DNA of 61,551 bases from NCBI GenBank assembly GCA_016927115.1, contig JAFGNH010000008.1:1-61551 (forward strand). Reading direction: 5' to 3'. The position numbers and the translations under genes were made by a program. This document shows, in pieces, positions 7,422 through 15,962 of the stretch. Each line of letters begins with the position of its first letter. Position 1 is the stretch's first letter. The notes beneath the pieces are model-generated. The model saw only the letters and a list, made by a program, of their open reading frames with translations. It was not told where the DNA came from and searched no databases. This DNA is from Anaerolineales bacterium (GTDB lineage: Bacteria > Chloroflexota > Anaerolineae > Anaerolineales > E44-bin32).

Positions 7422-9122
7422 GTGAAACGCAAGAACCTTTTGTTCGTAATGGGCACGCTGCTTCTATGCATCTCGCTATTATCAGCTTGCACCGGAGGCG
7501 CAGAAACACCTGCAGAGGAACCGGCCGCTGAACCCGTTGAAGAAGGGGCTGATGTCGCGGTCGAAGAACCCGCTGAGGAAGAAGCAGCAGAAGAGATGGA
7601 AATGGTTCCCCTGTGGACGCCAGAACTTAAGCAAGCCTTCGCTGCAGCTCTCGACCGTGAAGTCATTGTCGACCGCGTGTTTGAAGGGCGTAATATCCCT
7701 GCTTACCACATGGTTCCTGATGGTTATCCTTATGCCACAGAAGCTTTCCTGGATATGTACGGAACCCGGGACCTGGACCTTGCTGTTGAGCTGCTGAGTG
7801 GATTGGGTTACACAGAGGATGATCCCTTTATATTCGAACTCTGGTATCCACCCGAACATTACGGCACGACAACCGCTGATGTAATGCAGGTGATCAAGGA
7901 ACAGCTCGAAGAAACAGGGCTCATGCAGGTGGAATTAAAATCCCAGAACTGGGCTGAATATGTCGACAGTTTTGTCGCAGGCGATGCTTTCCCGGTATTT
8001 ATCCTGGGCTGGTTCCCGGATTTTGTTGACCCCGATACCTGGTTGACACCCTTCGGGTCCTGTCTGCAATCCCCGGATAACGGCGTTTTCTATTGTAATG
8101 AGGAAATGGACACCTTGCTCGTGAATGCCGCTATTGCAACCGATCCGGCAGAACGCCAGGCTCTCTACGAAGAGATTGGTGAATTATGGGCCTCAGAAAT
8201 TCCAACTTTGCCTTTGTTCTGGGAGCCGGAATTTATTACCTACCGCGATGGTATTGAAGGTATCGCTATCGGCGCTCCCTTTGAATTCAACTATAACGTT
8301 CTGGGTTTTGGGGAAGCTGCCAGCCCGGCATCAGGAAACACCGATACGATCATTATCGGAACAACGGATGAAATCCACAGCCTCGATCCGCAGGACGCCT
8401 ATGCTACTCACGACTGGGAGATCCTGAAGAACACGAACTACGCACTTCTCGGTTATACACCAGGTACTGCGGACCTGATCCCCGGAGCGGCGATCAGCCT
8501 GCCAGAAATCAGCGAGGACGGCCTTACCTACACCTTCACACTCAACGAAGGCCTCATGTTTGCCGACGGTACGCCAGTCACATCAGCAGACTACGTACGT
8601 GCCTGGAATCGCATTAACGACCTTGAGGGAGAAGTATCCGGTCTGGTCCAGGTTTATGTGGCGGATGTGACAGCGCCCGATGACAAAACGGTTGTTTACA
8701 CTCTTAAAGAGCCTTTCGGTTTCTTCAGTGCCCTGGCAGCAACGGCACCCTTTATCCCGGCGAACCCGGCGCAGTTCCCGGATGACGAAATCGTACAGTA
8801 CCCTGAGGTACTGGATGGTATCGGGCCGTACAGGGTTGTTTCGATTGCTCCAAGCGAGCAGATTGTCCTCGAAGCCAATCCCAACTACCTGGGCGAAGAC
8901 AAGCCGCTGATCAACCAGGTCATTATCCGCTACTTCGCGGATCCTACGACGATGAGCAATGCCATCGAGACAGGGGAAATTGATATTGCCTGGAGAACCC
9001 TGGGGCCTGTTGAGGCTATCCGTCTGCAGAGTGTTGAAGGATTAACTGTTATGAAGATCAGTGCACCTGCACTGCGCTACCTGGTCTTCAACATGAATTA
9101 CATGGTTCCTGCCGGAGAGTAA
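7422..9122 (+). CDS. Circularly permuted SBP_bac_5 substrate-binding lipoprotein
   Basis: This is the binding lipoprotein of the second importer, 566 residues. The GTG start follows AAGGAGGAG. The signal peptide ends in the lipobox LSAC (Cys23), followed by an acidic AEEP linker to about residue 60. The domain order is then reversed. Residues 63-297 are the normal C-terminal half (LKQAFAAALDREVIVDRVF, LGWFPDFVDPDTW, PTLPLFWEPEF). A short AASPASGNT linker leads to residues 307-560, which are the normal N-terminal half (GTTDEIHSLDPQDAYATHDW, FADGTPVTSADYVRAW, GIGPYRV, EANPNYLG, ending LRYLVFNMNY). In ordinary family members the last segment runs straight into the AIDRE helix. The frame is open throughout with export and translation signals in place, so this looks like a functional permutation, not an assembly fault. 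Confidence 0.85.
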   Translation: MKRKNLLFVMGTLLLCISLLSACTGGAETPAEEPAAEPVEEGADVAVEEPAEEEAAEEMEMVPLWTPELKQAFAAALDREVIVDRVFEGRNIPAYHMVPDGYPYATEAFLDMYGTRDLDLAVELLSGLGYTEDDPFIFELWYPPEHYGTTTADVMQVIKEQLEETGLMQVELKSQNWAEYVDSFVAGDAFPVFILGWFPDFVDPDTWLTPFGSCLQSPDNGVFYCNEEMDTLLVNAAIATDPAERQALYEEIGELWASEIPTLPLFWEPEFITYRDGIEGIAIGAPFEFNYNVLGFGEAASPASGNTDTIIIGTTDEIHSLDPQDAYATHDWEILKNTNYALLGYTPGTADLIPGAAISLPEISEDGLTYTFTLNEGLMFADGTPVTSADYVRAWNRINDLEGEVSGLVQVYVADVTAPDDKTVVYTLKEPFGFFSALAATAPFIPANPAQFPDDEIVQYPEVLDGIGPYRVVSIAPSEQIVLEANPNYLGEDKPLINQVIIRYFADPTTMSNAIETGEIDIAWRTLGPVEAIRLQSVEGLTVMKISAPALRYLVFNMNYMVPAGE

Positions 9123-9136
9123 CAATCCGAGCTGTG

Positions 9137-9185
9137 AGTGAAACTCCACTCGCTACTATGAGGGCGAGTTCTCCTCGCCCTCATG
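9137..9185 (+). other. Intercistronic hairpins after the permuted binding-protein gene
   Basis: A perfect 11-bp stem ATGAGGGCGAG (9159-9169)/CTCGCCCTCAT (9175-9185) with a 5-nt loop follows a small GAGTG/CACTC hairpin (9137-9152). The position and 5-nt loop match the hairpins after the first binding-protein gene, although the sequences differ. There is no proper U-run, so partial attenuation or mRNA protection is likely. Confidence 0.6.
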
Positions 9186-9213
9186 CTTTCTATTCCGGCG
9201 GCAGGAGGAGACT

Positions 9214-10236
9214 ATGTCAGCATCTTTTCGTAATTTCCTGGTAACTCGTTTGCTGTTAACCATCCCCATGGTCCTGATTCTGGTAACGATGGTCTTTTTT
9301 GTCATGCGCATCCTTCCCGGCGATCCGATCCGTTCCCAGCTGGGGCCCAAGGTAAGCGAGGAACAGGCGCAGGAAATCGCTGAACGCCTGGGGTTGAACC
9401 GGCCCCTGCATGTGCAGTATTTTACCTTTCTGTGGGATATGATCCGTCTCGATTTCGGCGATGCACTCACACAGGGCGAACGCCCTATCCGTGAAGAGCT
9501 GGCTGAACGATTGCCCGCTACGATCGAATTAACCATACCCGCTATGATTTTTACAACTGTCCTGGGCATCTTCAGCGGTGCCTATGCAGCAAAAAACAGG
9601 AAAAAACCGGTAGACTTTGGTATACGACTTTTCAGTGTGGTGGTCTACTCCATTCCTGTTTTTTTTATGGGCCTGATGTTCCAGATCCTGTTTTCGGTAA
9701 AACTTCCCCTTTTTCCGATCGCCGGTCGAATGGATACACTGCTGCGCACCACTTTTGAAACCAGGACGAACTTTTACATCCTGGACGCTCTTCTTTCCCA
9801 TAACTGGGCCGCCTTGAAATCCATCCTGATGCACCTTGTAATGCCGGTGGTCACGCTTGGATTGGTCCTGACCGGTCCGTTTATCCGCCTTACCCGCGTA
9901 AACATGATTGAAATATTGCAGAGCGATTTTATTACTGCCGGCAGAGCAAGAGGGCTGCCGGAACGAAGGCTTGTTTATCATCACGCTCTCCGCAACACCT
10001 TCATTCCCATTCTCACCCTGATCGGCCTGCAATTTGCCCTTCTCCTCGCAGGAGCAGTTCTCACAGAAACAACTTTCTCCTGGCCGGGAGTGGGCCGCTA
10101 CCTGGTGGATCGTATCGAACTCAGGGATTACACCGCCGTTCAATCGGTGATCGCTGTTTTTGCCTTATTCGTTGGACTTATCAGTGTTTTGATGGATGTG
10201 ATGTATGCATTCATCGATCCGCGGATCCGGTATTAG
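9214..10236 (+). CDS. dppB: ABC transporter permease, DppB/OppB type
   Basis: First membrane subunit of the second importer, 340 residues, starting at ATG after GGAGGAG. It shows the RILPGDP motif after the first membrane segment, six predicted membrane segments, and the EAA loop DFITAGRARGLPERRLVYHHALRNT (positions about 230-255), followed by the conserved AGAVLTETTFSWPGVG. It ends in FIDPRIRY as is normal. It is separated from the next gene by 24 nt. Confidence 0.92.
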   Translation: MSASFRNFLVTRLLLTIPMVLILVTMVFFVMRILPGDPIRSQLGPKVSEEQAQEIAERLGLNRPLHVQYFTFLWDMIRLDFGDALTQGERPIREELAERLPATIELTIPAMIFTTVLGIFSGAYAAKNRKKPVDFGIRLFSVVVYSIPVFFMGLMFQILFSVKLPLFPIAGRMDTLLRTTFETRTNFYILDALLSHNWAALKSILMHLVMPVVTLGLVLTGPFIRLTRVNMIEILQSDFITAGRARGLPERRLVYHHALRNTFIPILTLIGLQFALLLAGAVLTETTFSWPGVGRYLVDRIELRDYTAVQSVIAVFALFVGLISVLMDVMYAFIDPRIRY

Positions 10237-10260
10237 TGGATAAAGGCAGGAGGAAATAGG

Positions 10261-11514
10261 ATGGCGGTAGAAGAACAAGCCGGCATGGAAATGCCAGCCT
10301 GGAAATCAGAACTGGAAGAAGTTGGTTTTATTCGCAGGATCCTGCTCGCCCGAAAGTGGTACGGAGGTGACTGGTGGTTTGTCCTTATCAGCGCAGTTTT
10401 GCTGCTTTTTTTTATTCTTATTGGATTATTTCCCCAATGGTTTGCTCCATACGATCCGCGCGTCGAGGTGGGACCATCTCTGCTGGCTCCCGGTGAACTG
10501 CCAGCAGATTTTATCCTGGTCGCTGCACAGAGTGCAGGCGTTGAATCTCTCCGGGATGTTGGTTCGAAAGACCACAGGATCGGATATCTGATCGGAAGCC
10601 CGGCCAGTCAGGCTCTGCGAGAAGGGCTTGTGGAAATTACAGAGACCGACCAGGATGCAGGAATGGATGTGCGCTACCAACCACGCCCACAGCGTTTTGA
10701 ATCAATCCAGGAAGGCCTGGATGCTCTGGCGGCAGGTGAAATAAACGCCTTTGTAATGGGCCCGCATGAGTGGCAGCCTCTTGAGGCACAATACGAAACC
10801 TTAGAAGAAGTAGGCGCTCTACAGGAAAATAGTCAGACCAGTTTTACTTTAGGTACCAATCAAATCGGACAGGATGTACTCAGCCGCCTCATCTGGGGAA
10901 CACGTATCGCCCTGATCGTGGGGCTGAGTTCAGCTGTTGTCGCTGTTCTCATAGGCGTCCCGCTCGGACTGGTGAGCGGCTTCCTGGGTGGAGCGTTGGA
11001 CCGTGTCCTGACCCTGCTCATGGACAGCCTGTACGCATTCCCGGGTCTGATCCTGGCTATTTCAATAGCTGCCGTACTCGGGCCGGGAATCGGCAATATT
11101 ATCGTGGCTATTGCTGTTCTGTACGTGCCAACCTATTTCAGGATTGTGCGCGGCCAGACTTTAGCGGTAAAGCAGGATTTATATGTGGAAGCAGCTTTCA
11201 GCCTGGGTGCAACATCCCGCATGATCCTCTGGAAATATATCTTTCCGAATGTGATCCCTTCCGTGGTCATCATTTTTTCAGTAAATGTTGCGGATGCAAT
11301 TCTAACCGAAGCCGGCCTCAGTTTCCTCGGCCTGGGGCTGCCTCCGGATACGCCCGACTGGGGAATCGACCTCGCCCGCGGCCAGGATTACCTGCGGCGT
11401 GCCTGGTGGCTGATCACCTGCCCGGGTGTTATGGTGTCCATGGTAACTATGGCCTTCAGTATGCTCGGGGAGAGTCTATCTGAAATTCTCAATCCCCGAC
11501 TTGCGGAGTTATAA
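10261..11514 (+). CDS. dppC: ABC transporter permease, DppC/OppC type, with a binding-protein-lobe-like insertion
   Basis: Second membrane subunit, 417 residues instead of about 300; ATG after AGGAGGAAATAGG. The first membrane segment lies at about 38-60 and is followed by APYDPRVEVGPSL. In normal relatives a short loop then reaches the HxFGTDxxGRD motif, here LGTNQIGQDVLSRL (197-210). Between them, residues about 81-192 form a soluble insertion with alternating strands and helices (DHRIGYLIGSPASQALREG, VRYQPRPQRFESIQEGLDAL, GEINAFVMG). This pattern resembles a lobe of a type 2 periplasmic-binding protein. The rest is normal, including the EAA loop LYVEAAFSLGATSRMILWKY. The insertion faces outward by topology, where it could touch the permuted binding protein. 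Its identity with that fold is inferred. Confidence 0.87.
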   Translation: MAVEEQAGMEMPAWKSELEEVGFIRRILLARKWYGGDWWFVLISAVLLLFFILIGLFPQWFAPYDPRVEVGPSLLAPGELPADFILVAAQSAGVESLRDVGSKDHRIGYLIGSPASQALREGLVEITETDQDAGMDVRYQPRPQRFESIQEGLDALAAGEINAFVMGPHEWQPLEAQYETLEEVGALQENSQTSFTLGTNQIGQDVLSRLIWGTRIALIVGLSSAVVAVLIGVPLGLVSGFLGGALDRVLTLLMDSLYAFPGLILAISIAAVLGPGIGNIIVAIAVLYVPTYFRIVRGQTLAVKQDLYVEAAFSLGATSRMILWKYIFPNVIPSVVIIFSVNVADAILTEAGLSFLGLGLPPDTPDWGIDLARGQDYLRRAWWLITCPGVMVSMVTMAFSMLGESLSEILNPRLAEL

Positions 11515-11517
11515 GGT

Positions 11518-12546
11518 ATGGAAACTCTACAAAACAGAGATACCCTGGTTCAGGTCCACAACCTGTCCGTTCGGTACCGCACCCGTCTTGGCGAGGTCAG
11601 CGCTGTTGACGGCCTGTCCCTTGATATCCGGCGTGGTGAGATTCTTGGGCTCGTAGGAGAGAGCGGCTGCGGGAAAAGCACACTCGGGAAAGCCCTGCTG
11701 CGGATGATTGCTCCCCCGGGAGAGATCTGTGACGGAGAGATCATCTTCGAGGGTGAGAATATTCTTGCCTACAACCAGGAACAAATCCGTGATTTTCGCG
11801 GGCGAAAATCCGCCATGATATTCCAGGACCCAATGACATCCCTGAACCCTGTCCAGCGGGTGGATGAACATATCATTGAAGCCATTCAGGTCCACGAGAC
11901 AGGGACTACAAAAACGGCTGCCCGGGAACGGGCGCGTTCCTTTATCACACGGCTGGGTATTCAGGCTGAGCGGCTTTCTGATTACCCGCATCAGCTCTCA
12001 GGCGGGATGCGCCAGCGCATCATGATTTCGCTGGGTTTAATCCTGAACGCGTCACTGGTGGTAGCCGATGAAGCCACCACATCACTTGATGTCATCGTTG
12101 AGGCGAACCTTTTGGATGAACTGCGAAATATCCGCCAGGCTTTCGGTGTCACCTTGCTGTTGATTACCCATAACATCGCTGTGGTAGCTCAGCTTGCCGA
12201 TCGGGTGGCTGTAATGTATGCCGGCCGTCTGATGGAGATAGGCTCTGTTTTCGAGATTTTCGACCACCCCCTGCATCCCTACTCACAGGGACTGTTGAAT
12301 TCAGTGCCCAGCATCAAGCTGGACGAACGGGATGAATTGTACCGGATGCCCGGTGAACCGCCCAACCTCACCCGCCCTCCCCAAGGCTGCCGCTTCCATC
12401 CACGCTGTCCGATGGTGATGCCAGTTTGCAGGCAGGCCCAGCCGGATCTCATCTCAATAAACTCCGAACACCGGGTGCATTGCTGGCTTTACCAGGAATC
12501 AGACATGGATCCTCAAGCCGGGAGATTGAAAGGAACACTGGTATGA
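11518..12546 (+). CDS. dppD: ABC transporter ATP-binding protein, DppD/OppD type
   Basis: First ATPase of the second importer, 342 residues, starting 3 nt after dppC. Walker A is [10 protein letters not shown]-loop [12 protein letters not shown], signature LSGGMRQR. Walker B reads VVADEATTSLD, with alanine where DEPT is usual; the catalytic glutamate remains. Switch ITHN has asparagine in place of the usual aspartate after the histidine. The C-terminal RFHPRCPMVMPVC extension is present. The stop overlaps the next start as ATGA. Confidence 0.9.
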   Translation: METLQNRDTLVQVHNLSVRYRTRLGEVSAVDGLSLDIRRGEILGLVGESGCGKSTLGKALLRMIAPPGEICDGEIIFEGENILAYNQEQIRDFRGRKSAMIFQDPMTSLNPVQRVDEHIIEAIQVHETGTTKTAARERARSFITRLGIQAERLSDYPHQLSGGMRQRIMISLGLILNASLVVADEATTSLDVIVEANLLDELRNIRQAFGVTLLLITHNIAVVAQLADRVAVMYAGRLMEIGSVFEIFDHPLHPYSQGLLNSVPSIKLDERDELYRMPGEPPNLTRPPQGCRFHPRCPMVMPVCRQAQPDLISINSEHRVHCWLYQESDMDPQAGRLKGTLV

Positions 12547-13571
12547 AGGAGCTCGATGGAAGGCTGAAATTTACACAGGAAGAAACACTGGTTGAAGTCC
12601 GTGATTTGAAAAAATGGTATCCCGTGCAAACAACCTTTCTCGACAAGGTTTTTTCAAGCCAGAGACAGTTTATCCGTGCGGTTGACGGAGTGAGCTTTGA
12701 TATCCACAGGGGTGAAGTGTTTGGACTGGCGGGCGAGAGCGGCAGCGGGAAAACGACAACAGGGAGAGCTGTTCTTCGATTAACAGAGCCGACGGCAGGG
12801 ACGGTACGTTTCAACGGTATTGATCTGCGATCTTTGGATCCTGACACACTTCGTGAAATGAGACGCTGGATGCAGGTCATCTTCCAGGATCCGATGGCCT
12901 CTTTGAATCCCCGCATGTCTCTGGGAGAATCGATCAGCCAGGGATTAAAGATCCACTTTCCGGAAAGAACTTCGGATCACCGTGAAATTACCTTCGAAAT
13001 GATGCGTATGGTAGGGTTGACACCGGCCGAGTTTTATTATTCAAAGTTTCCACACCAGATCTCAGGGGGGCAGCGTCAGCGGGTGGTTATTGCCCGTGCT
13101 CTTGTCACCAGGCCTGATTTGATACTGGCTGATGAGCCGATTGCCATGGCTGATGTGAGCGTGCGGGTACTGCTGCTTGATCTGATGAAGGAACTGAAAG
13201 ATGAGCTGGATCTCACCTACCTTTTTATCACGCATGATCTGGCTACAGCCCGTCACATCTGCGATCGAATCGGTATCATGTATCTGGGCCGTATCGTGGA
13301 AATAGGTGAACTGAAAGAAGTCTATACTCATCCACTTCATCCCTATACCAGAGCTCTTCTGGCAGCCGTTCCGGTACCTGACCCCCATGAACGGCGGAAT
13401 GAGCCCATGCCGGAAGGAGAAATTCCCAATCCAATAAACCCGCCATCCGGATGCCGGTTTCACCCTCGCTGCCTTATTGCGCAGGAAATTTGCAGCAAGG
13501 CAGAGCCCCTTGAGCGCGAACTGAAACCCGGACACTTTGTTGCCTGCCATTTCGCCGAGGATTATCTTTGA
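12543..13571 (+). CDS. dppF: ABC transporter ATP-binding protein, DppF/OppF type, variant D-loop
   Basis: Second ATPase, 342 residues. ATG 12543 is chosen over an upstream ATG at 12426 because it forms the ATGA overlap with dppD and leaves the family N-terminus. Walker A GESGSGKTT, signature ISGGQRQR, Walker B LILADEPIAMAD, switch ITHD. The D-loop reads AMAD instead of the usual SALD, yet the histidine and glutamate for catalysis are kept, so activity is likely. The C-terminus ([11 protein letters not shown]) is identical to that of the first operon's DppF, which supports an old operon duplication. Confidence 0.9.
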   Translation: MKELDGRLKFTQEETLVEVRDLKKWYPVQTTFLDKVFSSQRQFIRAVDGVSFDIHRGEVFGLAGESGSGKTTTGRAVLRLTEPTAGTVRFNGIDLRSLDPDTLREMRRWMQVIFQDPMASLNPRMSLGESISQGLKIHFPERTSDHREITFEMMRMVGLTPAEFYYSKFPHQISGGQRQRVVIARALVTRPDLILADEPIAMADVSVRVLLLDLMKELKDELDLTYLFITHDLATARHICDRIGIMYLGRIVEIGELKEVYTHPLHPYTRALLAAVPVPDPHERRNEPMPEGEIPNPINPPSGCRFHPRCLIAQEICSKAEPLERELKPGHFVACHFAEDYL

Positions 13572-13621
13572 TCCGGCTGATTCTTCTTTACGCTGCTTCA
13601 CAACGATCCAAATTAAAGAAA

Positions 13622-13650
13622 AGAAACAGGCTTCAACGCCTGTTTTTTTT
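13622..13650. terminator. Bidirectional terminator between dppF and mscS
   Basis: AAACAGGC (13624-13631) pairs with GCCTGTTT (13638-13645) around a 6-nt loop. The plus strand continues with eight T; the minus strand has TTTCTTTTCTTT, so it can serve both convergent units. Confidence 0.88.
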
Positions 13651-13688
13651 AACCTGATATCCCGCCATAAAGCCAAACTGCAGGGCGT

Positions 13689-14519
13689 TCAGCCTGCTCC
13701 GGTCTTCTCCATCTGCACCACAAGAGTCGATGTTGGCATAGCAATCCCTGTTTCGTTAAATGCCTGAAGCAGCGCCTTATACGCTGCACCTTTTGAATCC
13801 AGGAAATCCGCCTTCGATGTGTCCACCCAGAAATATACTTCCAGCTGCATCTCCGCGGACTTCAGACTGGAGAAGATCACTACCGGGGTTTTTTCCTGCA
13901 GCACACCCGGCAGCCCTTTTACAGTCCGGGAAGCAATCGAAGTGGCCAGTTCCATATCTGCTCCCTGCAGCACAGGAATCGCCAGGGCCACCCGCCGGTC
14001 CCGGCTGCGGGAGAAATTGATAATAGGCGAGATATACACATCAGCATTGGGTATCTGGACATTACGCCCATCCCAGGTGACCATTTCTGTCACCCGCAGC
14101 GTAATATTCTTGACCGTACCGCCGTAGTCGCCCACCTCTATGGCATCACCGATATCAAAGGGCTGCTGCAGCAGGAGCAGCAAACCGGCGATAAAATTTT
14201 TCGCCACATCCTGTAGTGCGAAACCAAGCGCAAATCCTATTATACCCAAACCGGCAATAAGGCTGGTAATATTGTTGGAGATCTGATCCAGAGCAAGCAT
14301 GGTTCCCATCGTCAGGATGCCCCAGCGGGTGATATGTTGGACCAGGATGATAATCTCTTGATCCTGCTTACCGCGTTCCATCGCCCGTTTGACGATACCA
14401 CTGATCCACTTTGAAAGCAGAACTGCGATCAGAAAAACTGCAGCGCCTGCCAACAAACGGGGCAGGAAGTCATAAAACTTTATCAAATAGGATTCAATAC
14501 CAGGGAATACATCGGTCAT
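13689..14519 (-). CDS. mscS: MscS-family small-conductance mechanosensitive channel
   Basis: Membrane channel that releases solutes on hypo-osmotic shock, 276 residues. Three membrane segments are visible (about 20-40, 65-85, 90-125); the pore helix is Gly/Ala-rich (GLGIIGFALGFALQDVAKNFIAGLLLLLQQPF in outline). The beta domain follows with the typical DIGDAIEVGDYGGTVKNITLRVT and IPNADVYISPIINFSR patterns. Its start codon shares CATG with the divergent glycosyltransferase start, so its promoter must lie within that gene or the overlap. Confidence 0.92.
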   Translation of the reverse strand: MTDVFPGIESYLIKFYDFLPRLLAGAAVFLIAVLLSKWISGIVKRAMERGKQDQEIIILVQHITRWGILTMGTMLALDQISNNITSLIAGLGIIGFALGFALQDVAKNFIAGLLLLLQQPFDIGDAIEVGDYGGTVKNITLRVTEMVTWDGRNVQIPNADVYISPIINFSRSRDRRVALAIPVLQGADMELATSIASRTVKGLPGVLQEKTPVVIFSSLKSAEMQLEVYFWVDTSKADFLDSKGAAYKALLQAFNETGIAMPTSTLVVQMEKTGAG

Positions 14520-15576
14520 GGCACTTCCTTCCAGTAGAGATCACCAGAATCATAGCACAAACAATAAAATATCTGTTTTGATGCCCTGTTATAATGCAGC
14601 CGAAACACTGCAGGAGGCTGTCGCCTCAGTCCGGTCACAATCGTGGCAGGACTGGGAGCTTCTGGCGGTGAACGACGGCTCCAAAGACAGCACTGCTCGT
14701 ATTCTACAACACCTTGCCGCTGCAGACAGCCGTATCCGGCCGATCGATATCCCGCACAGTGGAATTATCACCGCTCTGAATACCGGGTTGGCATACGCCG
14801 AAGGCAAGGTCATTGCCCGATTCGATGCCGATGACCGTATGCATCCCGACAGGCTCAGCAGGCAGTGGGACTATCTGCAGCGTTTTCCGGAAATCGCTGC
14901 TGTCAGCTGTCTTGTGGAAAGCTTCCCTGCTGAAAATACCACCCCCGGTTTCCAGCACTATCTGGACTGGCTCAACGGGCTGGTGAGCCCTGAAGCAATT
15001 GCTCGAGAGATTTACATCGAAAGCCCCCTTCCACATCCAAGCATGATGATTCGCCTGGAGTGGCTGGTGCGCATGGATGGTTATCAGGAGAACGGTTGGC
15101 CGGAAGATTATGACCTGTGGCTTCGCATGCACACCTGCGGAGCCCGCTTTGCGAAGGTGTCCGAAGTGCTGGTCTACTGGAGAGACCATGGGAACCGGCT
15201 GACGCGCACAGACACTCGTTACTCTGTGGAGAACTTTATCCGTGCGAAAGCCCATTATCTCGCAGAAGGTATTCTGCAGGAAAGAGATGCGGTATTTCTC
15301 TGGGGAGCCGGGCAGATGGGCCGGCGCCTCTCAAAATATCTGCTGAGAGCCGGCGTTCCAATAAAAGCCGTATTCGACGTGGATGCCCGCAAAATAGGCA
15401 GAACCATGCGCTCCCTGCCCATCCATTCACACGAAGAAATTCCCGTGCACTGGAAAAAATACAGCAGCCCTCTTCTTCTGGCTGCCGTCGGATCACACCG
15501 GGCGCGTCACCTGATCCGAGAATGGCTTGGAGAGAAAGGTTATGTTGAAGGTGTCGATTGGTGGGCGGCCGCCTGA
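14518..15576 (+). CDS. Family 2 glycosyltransferase with C-terminal nucleotide-binding-like domain
   Basis: Probable transfer of a sugar from a nucleotide donor onto a surface glycan, 352 residues. The GT-A domain (about 20-235) starts at ISVLMPCYNAAETL, carries the DxD region RFDADDRMHPDR (about residues 97-108) and the acceptor-site WPEDYDLWLRM. The C-terminal part (about 255-350) begins FLWGAGQMGRRLSKYL, a Rossmann-like GxGxxG segment of unknown substrate seen fused to some GT2 enzymes. The ATG at 14518 is used because no other start leaves the first beta strand intact, although the ribosome site is weak. No polysaccharide genes are adjacent. Confidence 0.85.
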   Translation: MALPSSRDHQNHSTNNKISVLMPCYNAAETLQEAVASVRSQSWQDWELLAVNDGSKDSTARILQHLAAADSRIRPIDIPHSGIITALNTGLAYAEGKVIARFDADDRMHPDRLSRQWDYLQRFPEIAAVSCLVESFPAENTTPGFQHYLDWLNGLVSPEAIAREIYIESPLPHPSMMIRLEWLVRMDGYQENGWPEDYDLWLRMHTCGARFAKVSEVLVYWRDHGNRLTRTDTRYSVENFIRAKAHYLAEGILQERDAVFLWGAGQMGRRLSKYLLRAGVPIKAVFDVDARKIGRTMRSLPIHSHEEIPVHWKKYSSPLLLAAVGSHRARHLIREWLGEKGYVEGVDWWAAA

Positions 15577-15584
15577 TACTAAAG

Positions 15585-15645
15585 ATAAAAAACAGCCCCG
15601 AGAAAGCCGGATAGTACGGTTACGGGCAGCTCACTTTCTCATTTT
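15585..15645. terminator. Probable bidirectional terminator between glycosyltransferase and HPt genes
   Basis: GAGAAAG (15600-15606) pairs with CTTTCTC (15634-15640) around an inner CCG/CGG stem. ATTTTTG follows on the plus strand, and GGGGCTGTTTTTTATC on the minus strand. Confidence 0.55.
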
Positions 15646-15962
15646 TGATAAGCATTTCTCTGCCCGATCAGCTGGATAAGAAGCTGCACGTACTGTAAAA
15701 ACAAATTCGGATCAAATTTCCCTTCCGACGCTTCCGCATCCAGCAGTAACTTTTCCAGTGCTGCTGCAATTTCAACAATCTCCCCGAATTCCATCATCAT
15801 CGCATCGCCTTTCAGGCTGTGGGCTGCGATACGAGCATCCTTCAGGTTGGACGCCGGTAAATCTTCATGCATTTCGAGCAATATAGACGCATCCTGCAAT
15901 GTGCGCATTCGTTTCCGCGCTTCTTCAAAGAAAAGGGCTTTGTACTCTTCTGAAATCTTCAT
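15639..15962 (-). CDS. HPt (histidine phosphotransfer) domain protein
   Basis: Small phosphotransfer protein, 107 residues, made of one four-helix HPt domain. The phosphorylatable histidine is His48 in AHSLKGDAMMM, the family signature. It overlaps the end of the hybrid kinase gene by 4 nt, so it very likely takes phosphate from the kinase's receiver and passes it to a response regulator, the obvious one being encoded just upstream in the operon. Confidence 0.9.
   Translation of the reverse strand: MKISEEYKALFFEEARKRMRTLQDASILLEMHEDLPASNLKDARIAAHSLKGDAMMMEFGEIVEIAAALEKLLLDAEASEGKFDPNLFLQYVQLLIQLIGQRNAYQK

Noticed and set aside
9156..10143. Minus-strand frames opposite the second dppB
   Set aside because: Shadow frames with no family features; the plus strand encodes a complete permease.
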